This document shows positions 8,654-18,070 of a DNA stretch of 64,000 bases, piece after piece (the stretch's first letter is position 1; the number at the start of each line of letters is the position of its first letter). This DNA comes from Bradyrhizobium sp. 1 (GTDB taxonomy: Bacteria > Pseudomonadota > Alphaproteobacteria > Rhizobiales > Xanthobacteraceae), in the NCBI RefSeq assembly GCF_023073315.1, contig NZ_JADPJH010000034.1, positions 632,910-696,909 of the forward strand, in the 5' to 3' direction. The notes beneath the pieces are model-generated. The model was not told the origin of the DNA, made no database searches, and was given only the letters and a program-made list of their open reading frames with translations. Position numbers and translations under genes: made by a program.

Positions 8654-9808
8654 ATGAACGCAACTCCCGAACCTGGCCTGGTCGAGCGGGCCTGTGCCAT
8701 CGCGCCGCTGATTGCGGGCGAGGCGGACGAGATCGAGCGGATGCGGCGGCTGACGCCTGTGGTCGTGACCGCGCTGCTCGAGAACGGTCTCTATCGCGCG
8801 CTGCTGCCACAGAGCCTTGGCGGCGCCGAGGCCGCGCCGGAACACTTCATGCAGATGCTGGAGGAGATCGCCAAGGCCGATGCCTCCACGGCCTGGTGTC
8901 TCGGCCAATGCAGCGTCTGCGCCATGATCGCCGCCTCCCTCGACCGCGACGCCGCGCAGGAGATCTTCAACACCGCGCCCGGCATCCTCGCCTGGGGCGC
9001 GATCGCGCATGAGGCGCGCGCCGTCGAGGGCGGCTATCGCGTCACGGCGCGGTGGGATTTTGCCTCGGGCTCGCGGCAGGCGAACTGGCTGGGGGCGCAT
9101 GTGCGCATCGTCAATGCCGACGGCACGCCGCGCAAAAATGCCGACGGATCGGCGGAGGTGCGCACCATCCTGTTTCCGGCCGCGAGCGCCGTGCTGCACG
9201 ACGTCTGGCAGGCGATCGGGCTCGCCGGCACCGGCACGGATTCGTATGAGGTCGCCGACCTCTTCATCCCCGAGCGCTTCACCGCGTTCCGCGATGTCCC
9301 GCATGCGCTGGTTGAGAAGGGCCCGCTCTACAGAATAGGCACCGGCTCGACCTTCAGCCTCGGCTTTGCCGCGGTCTCGCTCGGCGTGGCGCGCGCCACG
9401 CTGGATGCCGCCATCACACTGGCGCGCGGAAAACATCAGTCGCTCGCCGCCGGCGCCATGCGCGACAACCAATCGGTTCAGGGCCTGATCGGCCGCACCG
9501 AGGCCGATTTACGCGCCGCGCGCGCCTATCTCTATGCGACCGCGAATGCGATGTGGCGCGACCTCGTGGCGACCGGAGAATTCACCGCGGCGCATCGGAG
9601 CGCAGTCAGGCTCGCCGCGACCTGGACCATCCATCAATCGGCAAAAGTGGTCGACGCCGCCTATCACATGGCCGGCGCGACCGCGGTGTTCCGAAAGCAT
9701 CCGTTCGAGCGCCGGTTCCGCGACATGCACGCCATCGCGCAGCAGATCCAGGCGCGCGACACGCATTACGAAGACGTCGGTAAGATGATCCTCGCCGAAA
9801 ATCGATAG
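8654..9808 (+). CDS. Acyl-CoA dehydrogenase-fold flavoprotein
   Basis: A 384-residue protein with the acyl-CoA dehydrogenase fold: N-terminal helical part (LLPQSLGGAEAAPEHFMQMLEEIAKADASTAWCLG), middle beta domain (WDFASGSRQANWLGAH), and a C-terminal domain of the Acyl-CoA_dh_2 type (HQSAKVVDAAYHMAGATAVF). This C-terminal type is found in flavin-dependent monooxygenases such as HsaA, DszC and the HpaH-like group as well as in true dehydrogenases. I would not call it a beta-oxidation enzyme. GCGAGGA lies 8 bp upstream of ATG 8654. No reductase partner gene is next to it. Confidence 0.85.
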   Translation: MNATPEPGLVERACAIAPLIAGEADEIERMRRLTPVVVTALLENGLYRALLPQSLGGAEAAPEHFMQMLEEIAKADASTAWCLGQCSVCAMIAASLDRDAAQEIFNTAPGILAWGAIAHEARAVEGGYRVTARWDFASGSRQANWLGAHVRIVNADGTPRKNADGSAEVRTILFPAASAVLHDVWQAIGLAGTGTDSYEVADLFIPERFTAFRDVPHALVEKGPLYRIGTGSTFSLGFAAVSLGVARATLDAAITLARGKHQSLAAGAMRDNQSVQGLIGRTEADLRAARAYLYATANAMWRDLVATGEFTAAHRSAVRLAATWTIHQSAKVVDAAYHMAGATAVFRKHPFERRFRDMHAIAQQIQARDTHYEDVGKMILAENR

Positions 9809-10005
9809 TCCTCGCCGCGCGAAACTGCTGCGCTTTGTCTCCACTGCGACGAACAACCACGCTCGCCATGCGCCCGCGGCATTGAGTCATGCAAAAGGAT
9901 GACAAGGGCCCCGTCGAATCAAGGAGACCGCGTCGGGCTTGTTGTTAAGCAATTTCTGGGACTCTTCCGCAAAGTTCAAGATTTGGAAATGCCTGGGAAT
10001 TTTTG

Positions 10006-11970
10006 ATGTTCAAGATCAAGTCGATTGCCGCCCGCCTGATTCTCGCCATCGCGCTCACCGTCGCGGTAGCCTGCGCCATCCTCTCCGGCTTCTCGATCAC
10101 GCAGCAGCGGGCATTGACACGGATGGCGCTGGATCAGCAGCTCAAGCTGCAATATGAGAGCGTGATCGCGGCGATCGACTACGAGGGACGCGCGGCGCTC
10201 GCCGTCTCGTCCGTCGTTGCAGCACTTCCTCCGGTCGGGGACGCCATCGCCAAGGGCGACCGTGACGCGCTCGGTGTTCTGCTCGGCGACGCCAACAAGG
10301 CGCTTAAGACGCAGGGCATCCCGCTGATCACCTTCCAACTGCCGCCTGCGCTGGCGTTTTACCGCGTCCACACGCCGAAGGTCTTCGGCGACGACGTCTC
10401 GGGCCGCCGCGCCACCGTGGTCGAGGCGCTCAAGACCGGACGGCAGATCGTCGGAGTCGAGCCGGGCCGCGAAGCGCTCGGCATCTTCGGCATGACCCCG
10501 ATCGTGCGCGACGGCAAGAACCTCGCCCTGGTCGATGTCGGCGTCGCCTTCGGCAAGGAGTTCGTCGACCGCGCCAAGAAGCGCTTTGGCATCGACCTTG
10601 CCGTTTACTCCGTCGACGGTAACAATTTGAACAAGCTGTCCTCGACCTTCGGCGAGAACGCGGTCGCCAAGCCCGACGAGTTGAGGGCCGCGATCGACGG
10701 CGCGCCGCTGCTGCGCGAGGCCGAGCTCGACGGCCACCCGGTCGCGGTCTATGCCGGGCCGATCAAGAACTATGCCGGCGCCCCGGTCGGCGTGCTCGAG
10801 ATCATCAAGGACACCACGGAATACGAGGCCGCTTTCTCTGCCGCGGAGCGCAATCTGATCCTCGGCACGGTCGCGATCCTCGCCGCCGCCATCCTGCTGG
10901 CGTTCCTGCTCGGACGCGGCCTGTCGCGGCCGCTCATCGCGATCACCGCCATCATGAACCGGCTGTCGAGCGGCGACACCAGCGTCACCATTCCCGGCAG
11001 CGAACGTCCGGACGAGCTCGGCACCATGGCCAAGGCGGTCGAAATGTTCCGCCAGGGCATGCTGGAGACAGGCGCGCTGCGCGAGGCGCAGGAAGCCGAC
11101 AAGGCCAGGGCCGAGGTCGAGAAGCAGGCGATGCAGCGCCAGATGGCCGATCGGTTCGAGGCCGACGTCAAGGGCGTGGTGGCCGCGGTCGCCAAGGCGA
11201 CCGAGGGCATGCAGAGCGTCGCCGGCGAGATCACCACCAGCGTCAACGGCACCTCGCAGCGCGCATCCGCCGCAGCGACGGCGTCCGAGGAAGCCTCGAC
11301 CAGCGTCAACGCCGTTGCCGCCGCGACCGAGGAGTTGGCCTCATCGGTCAGCGAGATCGGCCGTCAGGTCACCCATTCCAGCCAGGTCGCGAGCGGCGCC
11401 GTCGTGAAGGCCGCCGAGACGACCGAGATGGTCACGAGCCTTGCGGCCTCCGCCGAGCGCATCGGCGACGTGCTGCGTTTGATCAGCGAGATCGCGAGCC
11501 AGACCAATCTGCTGGCGCTCAACGCCACGATCGAGGCGGCGCGCGCGGGCGACGCCGGCCGCGGCTTTGCCGTGGTTGCGGCAGAAGTGAAGGGACTGGC
11601 GAGCCAGACCGCGAAGGCGACCGACGAAATCGCGAGCCAGGTCTCGGCGATCCAGGCCGCGACAGGAAATTGCGTCACCGCCATCTCCGGCATCAGCGAC
11701 ACCATCCGCGAGATCAGCGGCATCGCCACCACGATTGCCGCCGCCGTCGAAGAGCAGGGCTCGGCAACGCGCGAGATCGCCCGCAGCGTGCAGCAGGCGT
11801 CAACCGGAACGACCGAGGTCTCGGCTAATGTCGCCGGCGCCAGCCAGGCCGCGGACCAGTCGCGGGCGCTGGCAGGCGATGTGATGGTGGCCTCGGGTGA
11901 GCTCGGCCAGCACGCCTCGGCGCTGCGGCAGAGCGTGGACACGTTTTTGGCGGGGTTGCGGGCGGCTTAG
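10006..11970 (+). CDS. Methyl-accepting chemotaxis protein
   Basis: A 654-residue membrane chemoreceptor. TM1 is about residues 10-31, a periplasmic cache-like sensor about 45-275, TM2 about 283-305, HAMP about 306-360, and a cytoplasmic methyl-accepting signalling domain about 390-640. The hairpin tip reads EIASQTNLLALNATIEAARAG, followed by the DAGRGFAVVA segment that docks CheA/CheW. No C-terminal CheR/CheB tether pentapeptide is visible. The ligand is unknown. It is convergent with the next gene, 66 bp apart. An in-frame TTG precedes the ATG by one codon but has no support. Confidence 0.95.
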   Translation: MFKIKSIAARLILAIALTVAVACAILSGFSITQQRALTRMALDQQLKLQYESVIAAIDYEGRAALAVSSVVAALPPVGDAIAKGDRDALGVLLGDANKALKTQGIPLITFQLPPALAFYRVHTPKVFGDDVSGRRATVVEALKTGRQIVGVEPGREALGIFGMTPIVRDGKNLALVDVGVAFGKEFVDRAKKRFGIDLAVYSVDGNNLNKLSSTFGENAVAKPDELRAAIDGAPLLREAELDGHPVAVYAGPIKNYAGAPVGVLEIIKDTTEYEAAFSAAERNLILGTVAILAAAILLAFLLGRGLSRPLIAITAIMNRLSSGDTSVTIPGSERPDELGTMAKAVEMFRQGMLETGALREAQEADKARAEVEKQAMQRQMADRFEADVKGVVAAVAKATEGMQSVAGEITTSVNGTSQRASAAATASEEASTSVNAVAAATEELASSVSEIGRQVTHSSQVASGAVVKAAETTEMVTSLAASAERIGDVLRLISEIASQTNLLALNATIEAARAGDAGRGFAVVAAEVKGLASQTAKATDEIASQVSAIQAATGNCVTAISGISDTIREISGIATTIAAAVEEQGSATREIARSVQQASTGTTEVSANVAGASQAADQSRALAGDVMVASGELGQHASALRQSVDTFLAGLRAA

Positions 11971-12036
11971 AGTGTCTTGACCTCTGCCCGTAAGAACGGG
12001 GCGAGGGAGCGCACCGCCTCTGCGGCGAAATCAGCC

Positions 12037-14382
12037 TCACGCCACCAAGGCGGCGTCTTCTTCGTCCGCATCGATCCCGCGTTGCGCCGCCAGCAGGCTG
12101 ATGATCTCGGCATTGGGCCGGGCCTTGCTGAACAGAAAGCCCTGGCCTTCGTCGCAGCCCTCGGCGCGAAGGCAGCTGAGCTCGGCCTCGGTCTCGACGC
12201 CCTCGGCGGTGATGATGACGCCGAGGCCTTTGCCGAGGCTGACGATAGAGCGGATGATCGCCTGGGCCTCGCGGTTGGCGCCGAGATCGCGCACGAAGGA
12301 CTGGTCGATCTTGATCTTGTCGAACGGGAAGCTTCTGAGATAGCTGAGGCTGGAATAGCCGGTGCCGAAATCGTCCATCGAGATCCGGACGCCGAGCGCG
12401 CGCAGCGCATGCAGCGTCGCCAGCACCTGGGCGCTCTTCTCCAGCAGCAACGTCTCGGTGATCTCGAGCTCGAGCCGCCGCGCCGGCAGGCCGGAATGTC
12501 TCAGCGCGTCGGTCACCACCGAGAGCAGATTGCCGCTGCGGAACTGGAGCGGCGACAGATTGACGGCGACGCGGACGTCGTCGGGCCAGGTCGCGGCGTC
12601 GAGACACGCCCGGCGCAGCATCAGCCCGCCGAGCGGATTGATCAGGCCGGTTTCCTCGGCGACCGGAATGAACTCGGCCGGCGAGACCATGCCGCGCTCG
12701 GCATGCGGCCAGCGCACCAGCGCCTCGAAGCCGGTGATGCGGCCGCTCTGGAGGTCGACCAGCGGCTGGTAATAGGGCCGCAACACGTCGTTCTGAATGG
12801 CGTCGCGCAGCTCGACCTCGATCTTGCGCCGGCTCTGTGCTTTCGCATCGAGCGCGGCCTCGAAAAACGCAAAAGTGCCGCGCGCATCCAGCTTGGCGCG
12901 CGACAGCGCCATGTCGGCGCTCTTGAGCAGCTTTTCGGAATCATCGCCATCGCCCGGCGCCATCGCGATGCCGATGGAGGCGCCGATCACCACGGAATGG
13001 CCGTCGAGCAGATAGGGATCTGCGATGGCTTCCAGCAGGCGTTTTGCCAGCAGCACCGCGTCCTCGGGGCGCGTCAGGCCGCTCTGCACGATGGCGAACT
13101 CGTCCGAATTGAGCCGCGCCAGCGCGTCGTCCTCGCGCAAGGTCGAGCGCAGCCGCTTGGCGACGCCACGCAGGAGCTTGTCGCCGACGGCGTGTCCCAG
13201 CGTGTCGTTGACCGACTTGAAATTATCGAGCCCCAGCATCAGCAGCGCGACCTTGTCGGAGCTGCGCCGGCCGTGCAGCAGCATCTCGTCAACCTGCTGG
13301 CGCAGCAGATTGCGGTTCGGCAGGCCGGTCAGGCCATCATGCTGGGCCATGAAGGCAAGCCGCGCCTCGGCGCGCTTGCGCTCGGTGATGTCCATCAGCG
13401 CGAGCAGCACCGCAGGCCGCTCGGCATAGGTCAGCTCGCGGGAATAGATCGCAAGATCGATCAGCGCGCCATCGGCCTTGACGTGCTTCCAGGTGCGCCC
13501 GGCCTGCTCCTCGCTGGAGCGATCCGTGGTCCAGGGTGGCTCGCTCTCGAAGGCCTGAAGGCTGCGGATCTTCAGCTTCTCGAACTCGGCACGGCTGTAG
13601 CCGTAATGCGCAATCGCGGCATCGTTGACGCCGAGGATGCGTTCGTCGTCCAGCGCGCAGACGATCATGGGGACGGGATTGCCGTCGAACAGCAGGCGGA
13701 ACGAGGCCTCGCGCTGCTTCAATTCGGTGATGTCGACGCGCAGGCCGACCACGCCGCCGTCATCGGTGCGGCGTTCCTCGATCAGGATGACGCGGCCATC
13801 CGACAGCGTCTGCTCGTGGCGCTTGCCGGGCTCGTGCAGCTTCTTCAGCCGCTGGGCGATCCATTCTTCCTCGTGGCCGGCGGCCTCGGGATAATCGCCG
13901 CGGGCAACGCCGACGCGCAGCGTGTCTTCCAGCCGCGCGCCTTCGGCGAACAGATCGGCGGTCTTGCTGTAGATTTCGGAATATTGCTTGTTCCAGAGGA
14001 CGTAGCGGCCTTCCGGGTCGAGGATCACGATGCCCTGCGGCAGCAAATCGACGGCCTGGCGCAGCCGCTCATGCGATTTGCGCGCCTCGGTGATGGCCGC
14101 TTCGGCTTCGGCGCGGCTCTGCACGAGCCCGTCGTGGTCAACGGGCGGATGCGGCGCGCGCGCGAATCGCGGCTTGCGCGGCCGGCGGCCAGCCGCAACA
14201 AGCACGTTGCGCTTTCGCTTTCCTGGTTTTCGAGACCCCAAACTCAACTTCACATGTCCCAATCGCGCCCGGCGGCCGCAAGTCTTGAGAGCGAAGTCTT
14301 GAGGCAAGTGTCTGAAAAAAAAGTAATCTTCGCCGGTCGGGTCGCGCGACGGACGGCGCCGTGGCCCTCGTGTGTCAGGCAT
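12037..14382 (-). CDS. PAS-PAS-GGDEF-EAL protein with degenerate GGDEF
   Basis: Cyclic-di-GMP signalling protein, up to 781 aa. Domains in order: PAS about 100-200 (LPQGIVILDPEGRYVLWNKQYSEI), PAS about 210-330 ending DITERKRAEARL, GGDEF about 345-505, EAL about 520-770. The diguanylate cyclase signature is ARLNSDEF, so both glycines of GGDEF are replaced (Asn-Ser) and cyclase activity is unlikely. The EAL half keeps EALVRW, the NLS region, ITET, DDFGTGYSS, DQSFV and EGVE, so a c-di-GMP phosphodiesterase is predicted, with the GGDEF remnant possibly a GTP-binding activator. It has no membrane helix. The start is uncertain: the ATG at 14382 gives a basic, unstructured N-terminus; a GTG at 14253 would give 738 aa. 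Confidence 0.93.
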   Translation of the reverse strand: MPDTRGPRRRPSRDPTGEDYFFFRHLPQDFALKTCGRRARLGHVKLSLGSRKPGKRKRNVLVAAGRRPRKPRFARAPHPPVDHDGLVQSRAEAEAAITEARKSHERLRQAVDLLPQGIVILDPEGRYVLWNKQYSEIYSKTADLFAEGARLEDTLRVGVARGDYPEAAGHEEEWIAQRLKKLHEPGKRHEQTLSDGRVILIEERRTDDGGVVGLRVDITELKQREASFRLLFDGNPVPMIVCALDDERILGVNDAAIAHYGYSRAEFEKLKIRSLQAFESEPPWTTDRSSEEQAGRTWKHVKADGALIDLAIYSRELTYAERPAVLLALMDITERKRAEARLAFMAQHDGLTGLPNRNLLRQQVDEMLLHGRRSSDKVALLMLGLDNFKSVNDTLGHAVGDKLLRGVAKRLRSTLREDDALARLNSDEFAIVQSGLTRPEDAVLLAKRLLEAIADPYLLDGHSVVIGASIGIAMAPGDGDDSEKLLKSADMALSRAKLDARGTFAFFEAALDAKAQSRRKIEVELRDAIQNDVLRPYYQPLVDLQSGRITGFEALVRWPHAERGMVSPAEFIPVAEETGLINPLGGLMLRRACLDAATWPDDVRVAVNLSPLQFRSGNLLSVVTDALRHSGLPARRLELEITETLLLEKSAQVLATLHALRALGVRISMDDFGTGYSSLSYLRSFPFDKIKIDQSFVRDLGANREAQAIIRSIVSLGKGLGVIITAEGVETEAELSCLRAEGCDEGQGFLFSKARPNAEIISLLAAQRGIDADEEDAALVA

Positions 14383-14761
14383 TTATGCCTGTTTGCGAGG
14401 CGCAAGAACCCCGATGGGCGCAGCAAACCTGTTTCGCCGTCGCGATGAGAGGGCGCGATGGCGCAAAATTGCGCGTTCGCTTGAATCAGTTCCAGGATCG
14501 CGGGCGATTGCATGCGGGCGGCGGCGATTGCTCACGCGGAGCACCAATTTTGGTCAACGCGACATAGGGTTATCGTCCCGTTAAGAATGCGCCGGTCGAC
14601 GCAAGAAAACTGCGACTTCGGATGACCCCGTCGGGCCTATGGACCGTCGTGTCGGGCGCGCTGTCGCTGCGGGGCGGCAGCGTAAAGACACCGTGAGATC
14701 GCGCGCGGCCGGACGCCTCATTCTTAACCCTGACGCGGTGTTGGGCTATAAGGTTGTCAGC
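14383..14761. other. Intergenic, no gene recognised
   Basis: About 380 bp between two divergent genes. I see no convincing coding frame or structured RNA. GCTATAAGG 15-20 bp before the mepA start, and TTGGTC...GGTTAT around 14553-14574, could be promoter fragments for mepA. Nothing else stands out. Confidence 0.4.
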
Positions 14762-15718
14762 ATGAGTCCCCGCCGCATCGCCCCTGTCCTGCTCGTCATG
14801 ACGCTCCTGATGGCGCTCTTGGCCGCCGGCGACGCGCTGGCCCAGGACAAGGGCAGCGTGAACCCAAAGCCGCTGCCGCCGCTTGCCAACCCCAACGATC
14901 CCCACATCGGTGCGAAGGAGCTGTTCGCGCGAAAGCTGTTGCCCTCGACGGGGCCCGCGCATGTCATCGGCTCCTACACCAAGGGCTGCATCGGCGGCGC
15001 CATGCAGATGCCGCTCAACGGCGACAATTGGCAGGTGATGCGGCTGTCGCGCAATCGCAATTACGGCCATCCCGACATGATCGCGCTGATCAAGCGGCTC
15101 GCGGCCAAGGCGCACAAGGATGCGGGCTGGCCCGGCATCCTGGTCGGCGACATCGGCCAGCCGCGCGGCGGGCCGGCGCTGTCAGGCCACGCCAGCCACC
15201 AGATCGGACTCGATGCCGACATCTGGCTGACGCCGATGCCGGATCATCGCCTCTCCCGCGAGGAGCGCGAGGACATGTCAGCGGTGATGATGGTGCGGCA
15301 GGACCGGCTCGACATCGACCCGAAAGTGTTCACGCCGAGCCATGTGCTGGTGCTGCGCGATGCCGCGCAGGAGCCGGCGGTACAGCGCATCTTCGTCAAT
15401 GCCGCGATCAAGAAGGCGCTGTGCCGCGAGGCCAAGGGCGACCGCTCCTGGCTGTCGAAGATCAGGCCGTGGTGGGGTCACGACTATCACTTCCACATCC
15501 GCATGCGCTGCCCGGCGGGCGCGGGCGAATGCGAGGGACAGCCCTCGCAATCCGAGGACGAGGGCTGCAAGCCGTCCGACCTCGCCTACTGGTTCAGCGA
15601 CGGCGTGCTGCACCCGAAGCCGCCGCCGGAGCCGCCGAAGCCAAAGCCGCCGATGACGCTGGCCCAGATGCCGGCGGCCTGCAAAGTCGTGCTGCATGCG
15701 GGCGACGCGAAGCCGTAA
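14762..15718 (+). CDS. mepA: Penicillin-insensitive murein endopeptidase
   Basis: A 318-residue periplasmic LAS-type metallopeptidase that cuts D-Ala-mDAP cross-links in peptidoglycan. A signal peptide covers about residues 1-28 (cleavage after DALAQ). The zinc site is visible as H143-A-S-H146...D151-A-D in SGHASHQIGLDADIW and H240-D-Y-H243-F-H in the C-terminal half, both diagnostic of MepA. A proline-rich tail (KPPPEPPKPKPP) near the C-terminus is likely an extended linker. An in-frame extension back to 14639 is rejected because the signal peptide starts at 14762. Confidence 0.95.
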   Translation: MSPRRIAPVLLVMTLLMALLAAGDALAQDKGSVNPKPLPPLANPNDPHIGAKELFARKLLPSTGPAHVIGSYTKGCIGGAMQMPLNGDNWQVMRLSRNRNYGHPDMIALIKRLAAKAHKDAGWPGILVGDIGQPRGGPALSGHASHQIGLDADIWLTPMPDHRLSREEREDMSAVMMVRQDRLDIDPKVFTPSHVLVLRDAAQEPAVQRIFVNAAIKKALCREAKGDRSWLSKIRPWWGHDYHFHIRMRCPAGAGECEGQPSQSEDEGCKPSDLAYWFSDGVLHPKPPPEPPKPKPPMTLAQMPAACKVVLHAGDAKP

Positions 15719-15857
15719 CAAGTTCGTCAACCGGGTGGTCGCTGCGCTCTGAAATGCGCTAGGATCGCCTCGCCGCCGGGCCGTAAGCCCGCTTCATTTG
15801 GGGATGCGCATCCCTTCAACATCCTGACCGCAAGCCGCGTCCCTCGCGTGGCCAACG

Positions 15858-16373
15858 ATGAGATTTGACATGCGCGTCCTCACCTTCCTCGCTGCGCTCC
15901 TGCTCAGTGCGACCTCCGCTCTCGCCGCCGAAGAGCCGAGCGGCTGCGACAAGTTCAAATGGCCGATCGAGCGCGAGCGCGCTGCGCTCACGGCGCCGGA
16001 TCGTGCCAAGCTCGCGTCGGGGAGCGAGCAGGCGGCCCTACCCTCGTCGGCCATCACGCTGGGACTGGTCGCACCGGCGGAGGCAAAGCTGCCGACGCCG
16101 CCGGAGCGGGCGCCGAAGGACGGCACTTTTGCCGGCTTCACTGGCATCAAGGCGCCCAAGGCCGGGCTCTACACGGTCAGCCTGTCTTCGGGGGCCTGGG
16201 TCGACGTGGTCCAGGACGGGCATTTGCTCAAGCCCGTGGCCTTCAGCGGCGCCACTGATTGCGACGGCATCCGCAAGACCATGAAATACGAGCTGTCAGC
16301 CCAGCCCTTCGTGCTCCAGATCAGCGGCGCCAAGGACAATTCGCTGTCGATTGCGATCCTGCCGGCCCAATAG
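15858..16373 (+). CDS. Secreted hypothetical protein
   Basis: A 171-residue exported protein. A signal peptide covers about residues 1-23 (LLLSATSALAAEE). The mature part starts with CDKFKWPIERERAAL, a segment I recall from unnamed Bradyrhizobiaceae proteins, then a proline-rich linker and a beta-rich C-terminus (GLYTVSLSSGAWVDVVQDG). Two cysteines remain after cleavage (near residues 29 and 135) and might form a disulphide. No catalytic motif is evident. Either ATG 15858 or 15870 could start it. It lies 194 bp upstream of modA but is separated by a modA promoter candidate. Confidence 0.75.
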   Translation: MRFDMRVLTFLAALLLSATSALAAEEPSGCDKFKWPIERERAALTAPDRAKLASGSEQAALPSSAITLGLVAPAEAKLPTPPERAPKDGTFAGFTGIKAPKAGLYTVSLSSGAWVDVVQDGHLLKPVAFSGATDCDGIRKTMKYELSAQPFVLQISGAKDNSLSIAILPAQ

Positions 16374-16401
16374 GCCCATCAGGTTAGACAAACGGTCGCC
16401 T

Positions 16402-16429
16402 TTGACCTGGGGCCCCGGCCTGCTATCTT
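16402..16429 (+). promoter_or_regulatory. Sigma-70-like promoter of modABC
   Basis: TTGACC (16402-16407), 16-bp spacer, TATCTT (16424-16429). The implied transcript starts near 16436 and has a leader of about 130 nt before the modA ATG. The leader contains small GC hairpins (for example GGC-CGTAA-GCC near 16454). No ModE-type TATATA palindrome is seen. Confidence 0.45.
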
Positions 16430-16567
16430 CGCAGGTGCGATAGCCCTGCCGGCCGTAAGCCGCTGCAAGGCCCCGTGGAACAGCGCTTCCGCCCGTCGCG
16501 ACCTGATTTAACCCAACGCCAGATTTGCGCGTGCCTTTGTGCGCGCGACCTCGCACGGAGCGCATCC

Positions 16568-17353
16568 ATGATTCGTATCGCCGGACTTTTCACCGCCTTC
16601 GTCATCCTCGCGGGCGCGGGCCTCTCGCCTGCCATGGCCGAGGACAAGACCATCACCGTGTTCGCAGCAGCGTCGATGAAGAACGCGCTCGACGAGGTCG
16701 ATGCCGCCTACACCGCCAAGACCGGCATCAAGTTCAGCGTCAGCTATGCCGCAAGCTCGGTTCTGGCAAAACAGATCGAGCAGGGCGCGCCGGCCGACGT
16801 GTTCGTCTCCGCCGATACCGACTGGATGGACTACGCGATCTCCAAGAAGACCATCAACGAGCCGACGCGGGTCAATCTGCTCGGCAACAGCATCGTGCTG
16901 ATCGCCCCGAAGGATTCCAAAATCGACAACGTCACCATCGCCCAGGGTTTCGACCTCGCAAAGCTCGCCGGCGACGGCAAGATCGCGACCGGCGACGTCA
17001 AGTCGGTACCTGTCGGAAAATACGCCAAGGCTGCGCTGGAGAAGCTGGGCGCCTGGACCGCCGCGGAGCCGAAATTCGCGATGGCCGAGAGCGTGCGCGC
17101 CGCACTGACGCTGGTGGCGCGCGGCGAAGCCAATCTCGGCATCGTCTATTCGACCGACGCCAAGGTCGAGCCCGGCGTCAAGATCGTCGGCACGTTCCCG
17201 GCGGATTCGCATCCCGCGATCATTTATCCCGTGGCCGCGACCACGACCGCGAAGGGCGAGACCAACGACTATCTCGCTTTCCTGCGCTCGACCGCGGCCA
17301 AGACAATTCTGGAAAAATACGGCTTCAAGTTCCTGATCAGCCCATCGACTTGA
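16568..17353 (+). CDS. modA: Molybdate ABC transporter, periplasmic binding protein
   Basis: A 261-residue periplasmic molybdate/tungstate receptor. Signal peptide residues 1-24 (ending AMA). The mature N-terminus ITVFAAASMKNALDEV carries the oxyanion-binding serine region of ModA; SYAASSVLAKQIEQGAPADVFVSAD and the C-terminal YPVA segment are also family-typical. First gene of modABC, followed 19 bp later by modB. The start is chosen for the signal peptide; a longer in-frame reading to 16475 lies in the leader. Confidence 0.95.
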   Translation: MIRIAGLFTAFVILAGAGLSPAMAEDKTITVFAAASMKNALDEVDAAYTAKTGIKFSVSYAASSVLAKQIEQGAPADVFVSADTDWMDYAISKKTINEPTRVNLLGNSIVLIAPKDSKIDNVTIAQGFDLAKLAGDGKIATGDVKSVPVGKYAKAALEKLGAWTAAEPKFAMAESVRAALTLVARGEANLGIVYSTDAKVEPGVKIVGTFPADSHPAIIYPVAATTTAKGETNDYLAFLRSTAAKTILEKYGFKFLISPST

Positions 17354-17372
17354 TTCTTGCACCCGATCTTTC

Positions 17373-18068
17373 GTGCTCGACATCTCTCCCGCCGAATGGA
17401 CTGCGATCCTGCTCTCGCTCAGGGTCGCCGTCATTGCCACGCTGGTCGCAACGCCGTTCGGCATTGCGCTGGCGTGGCTGCTCGCCCGCAAGGATTTTTG
17501 GGGCAAGTCGATGCTCGACGCCGTCGTGCACCTGCCGCTGGTGCTGCCGCCGGTCGTCACCGGCTATCTCCTGCTGCTCACCTTCGGCCGCCGCGGCCTC
17601 GTCGGCGCCTTCCTCGCCGATCATCTCGGCATCGTCTTCGCGTTCCGCTGGACCGGCGCTGCGCTCGCCTGCGGCATCATGTCGTTTCCGCTGCTGGTGC
17701 GCCCGATGCGGCTCTCGATCGAGGCGATCGACCGGCGGCTCGAACAGGCCGCCGAAACGCTCGGTGCCGCCCCGTGGAAGGTCTTCTTCACGGTGACGCT
17801 GCCACTGGCGCTGCCCGGCGTGCTCGCCGGCATGGTGCTGGGCTTTGCCAAGGCAATCGGCGAGTTCGGCGCCACCATCACGTTCGTCTCCAACATCCCC
17901 GGCGAGACCCAGACGATTTCTTCCGCGATCTATTCGCTGATCCAGACGCCCGATGGCGACAGGGCTGCGGGGCGGCTGGTGATCGTCTCGATCGTGCTGG
18001 CGATCGGCGCGCTGATCGCCGCCGAATGGTTCGCCCGCCGCGCCACGCAACGCCTGCACGGGAACTGA
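17373..18068 (+). CDS. modB: Molybdate ABC transporter permease
   Basis: A 231-residue inner-membrane permease with five to six helices. It begins with a GTG (17373) giving LDISPAEWTAILLSLRVA, the usual ModB opening. The cytoplasmic EAA loop reads EQAAETLGAAPWKVFFTVTLPLALPG and couples to ModC; GFAKAIGEFGATITF follows. It ends 2 bp before modC, so translation is probably coupled. Confidence 0.95.
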   Translation: MLDISPAEWTAILLSLRVAVIATLVATPFGIALAWLLARKDFWGKSMLDAVVHLPLVLPPVVTGYLLLLTFGRRGLVGAFLADHLGIVFAFRWTGAALACGIMSFPLLVRPMRLSIEAIDRRLEQAAETLGAAPWKVFFTVTLPLALPGVLAGMVLGFAKAIGEFGATITFVSNIPGETQTISSAIYSLIQTPDGDRAAGRLVIVSIVLAIGALIAAEWFARRATQRLHGN

Positions 18069-18070
18069 CC

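Noticed and set aside
11977..14448. 823-codon plus-strand open frame opposite the PAS-GGDEF-EAL gene
   Set aside because: The minus-strand product has clear PAS, GGDEF and EAL motifs. The plus-strand frame has none and is rich in Arg/Gln/Ala.
16436..16567. Moco or tungsten-type riboswitch before modA
   Set aside because: I could not match the known Moco motif features by eye; kept only as an unnamed structured leader.
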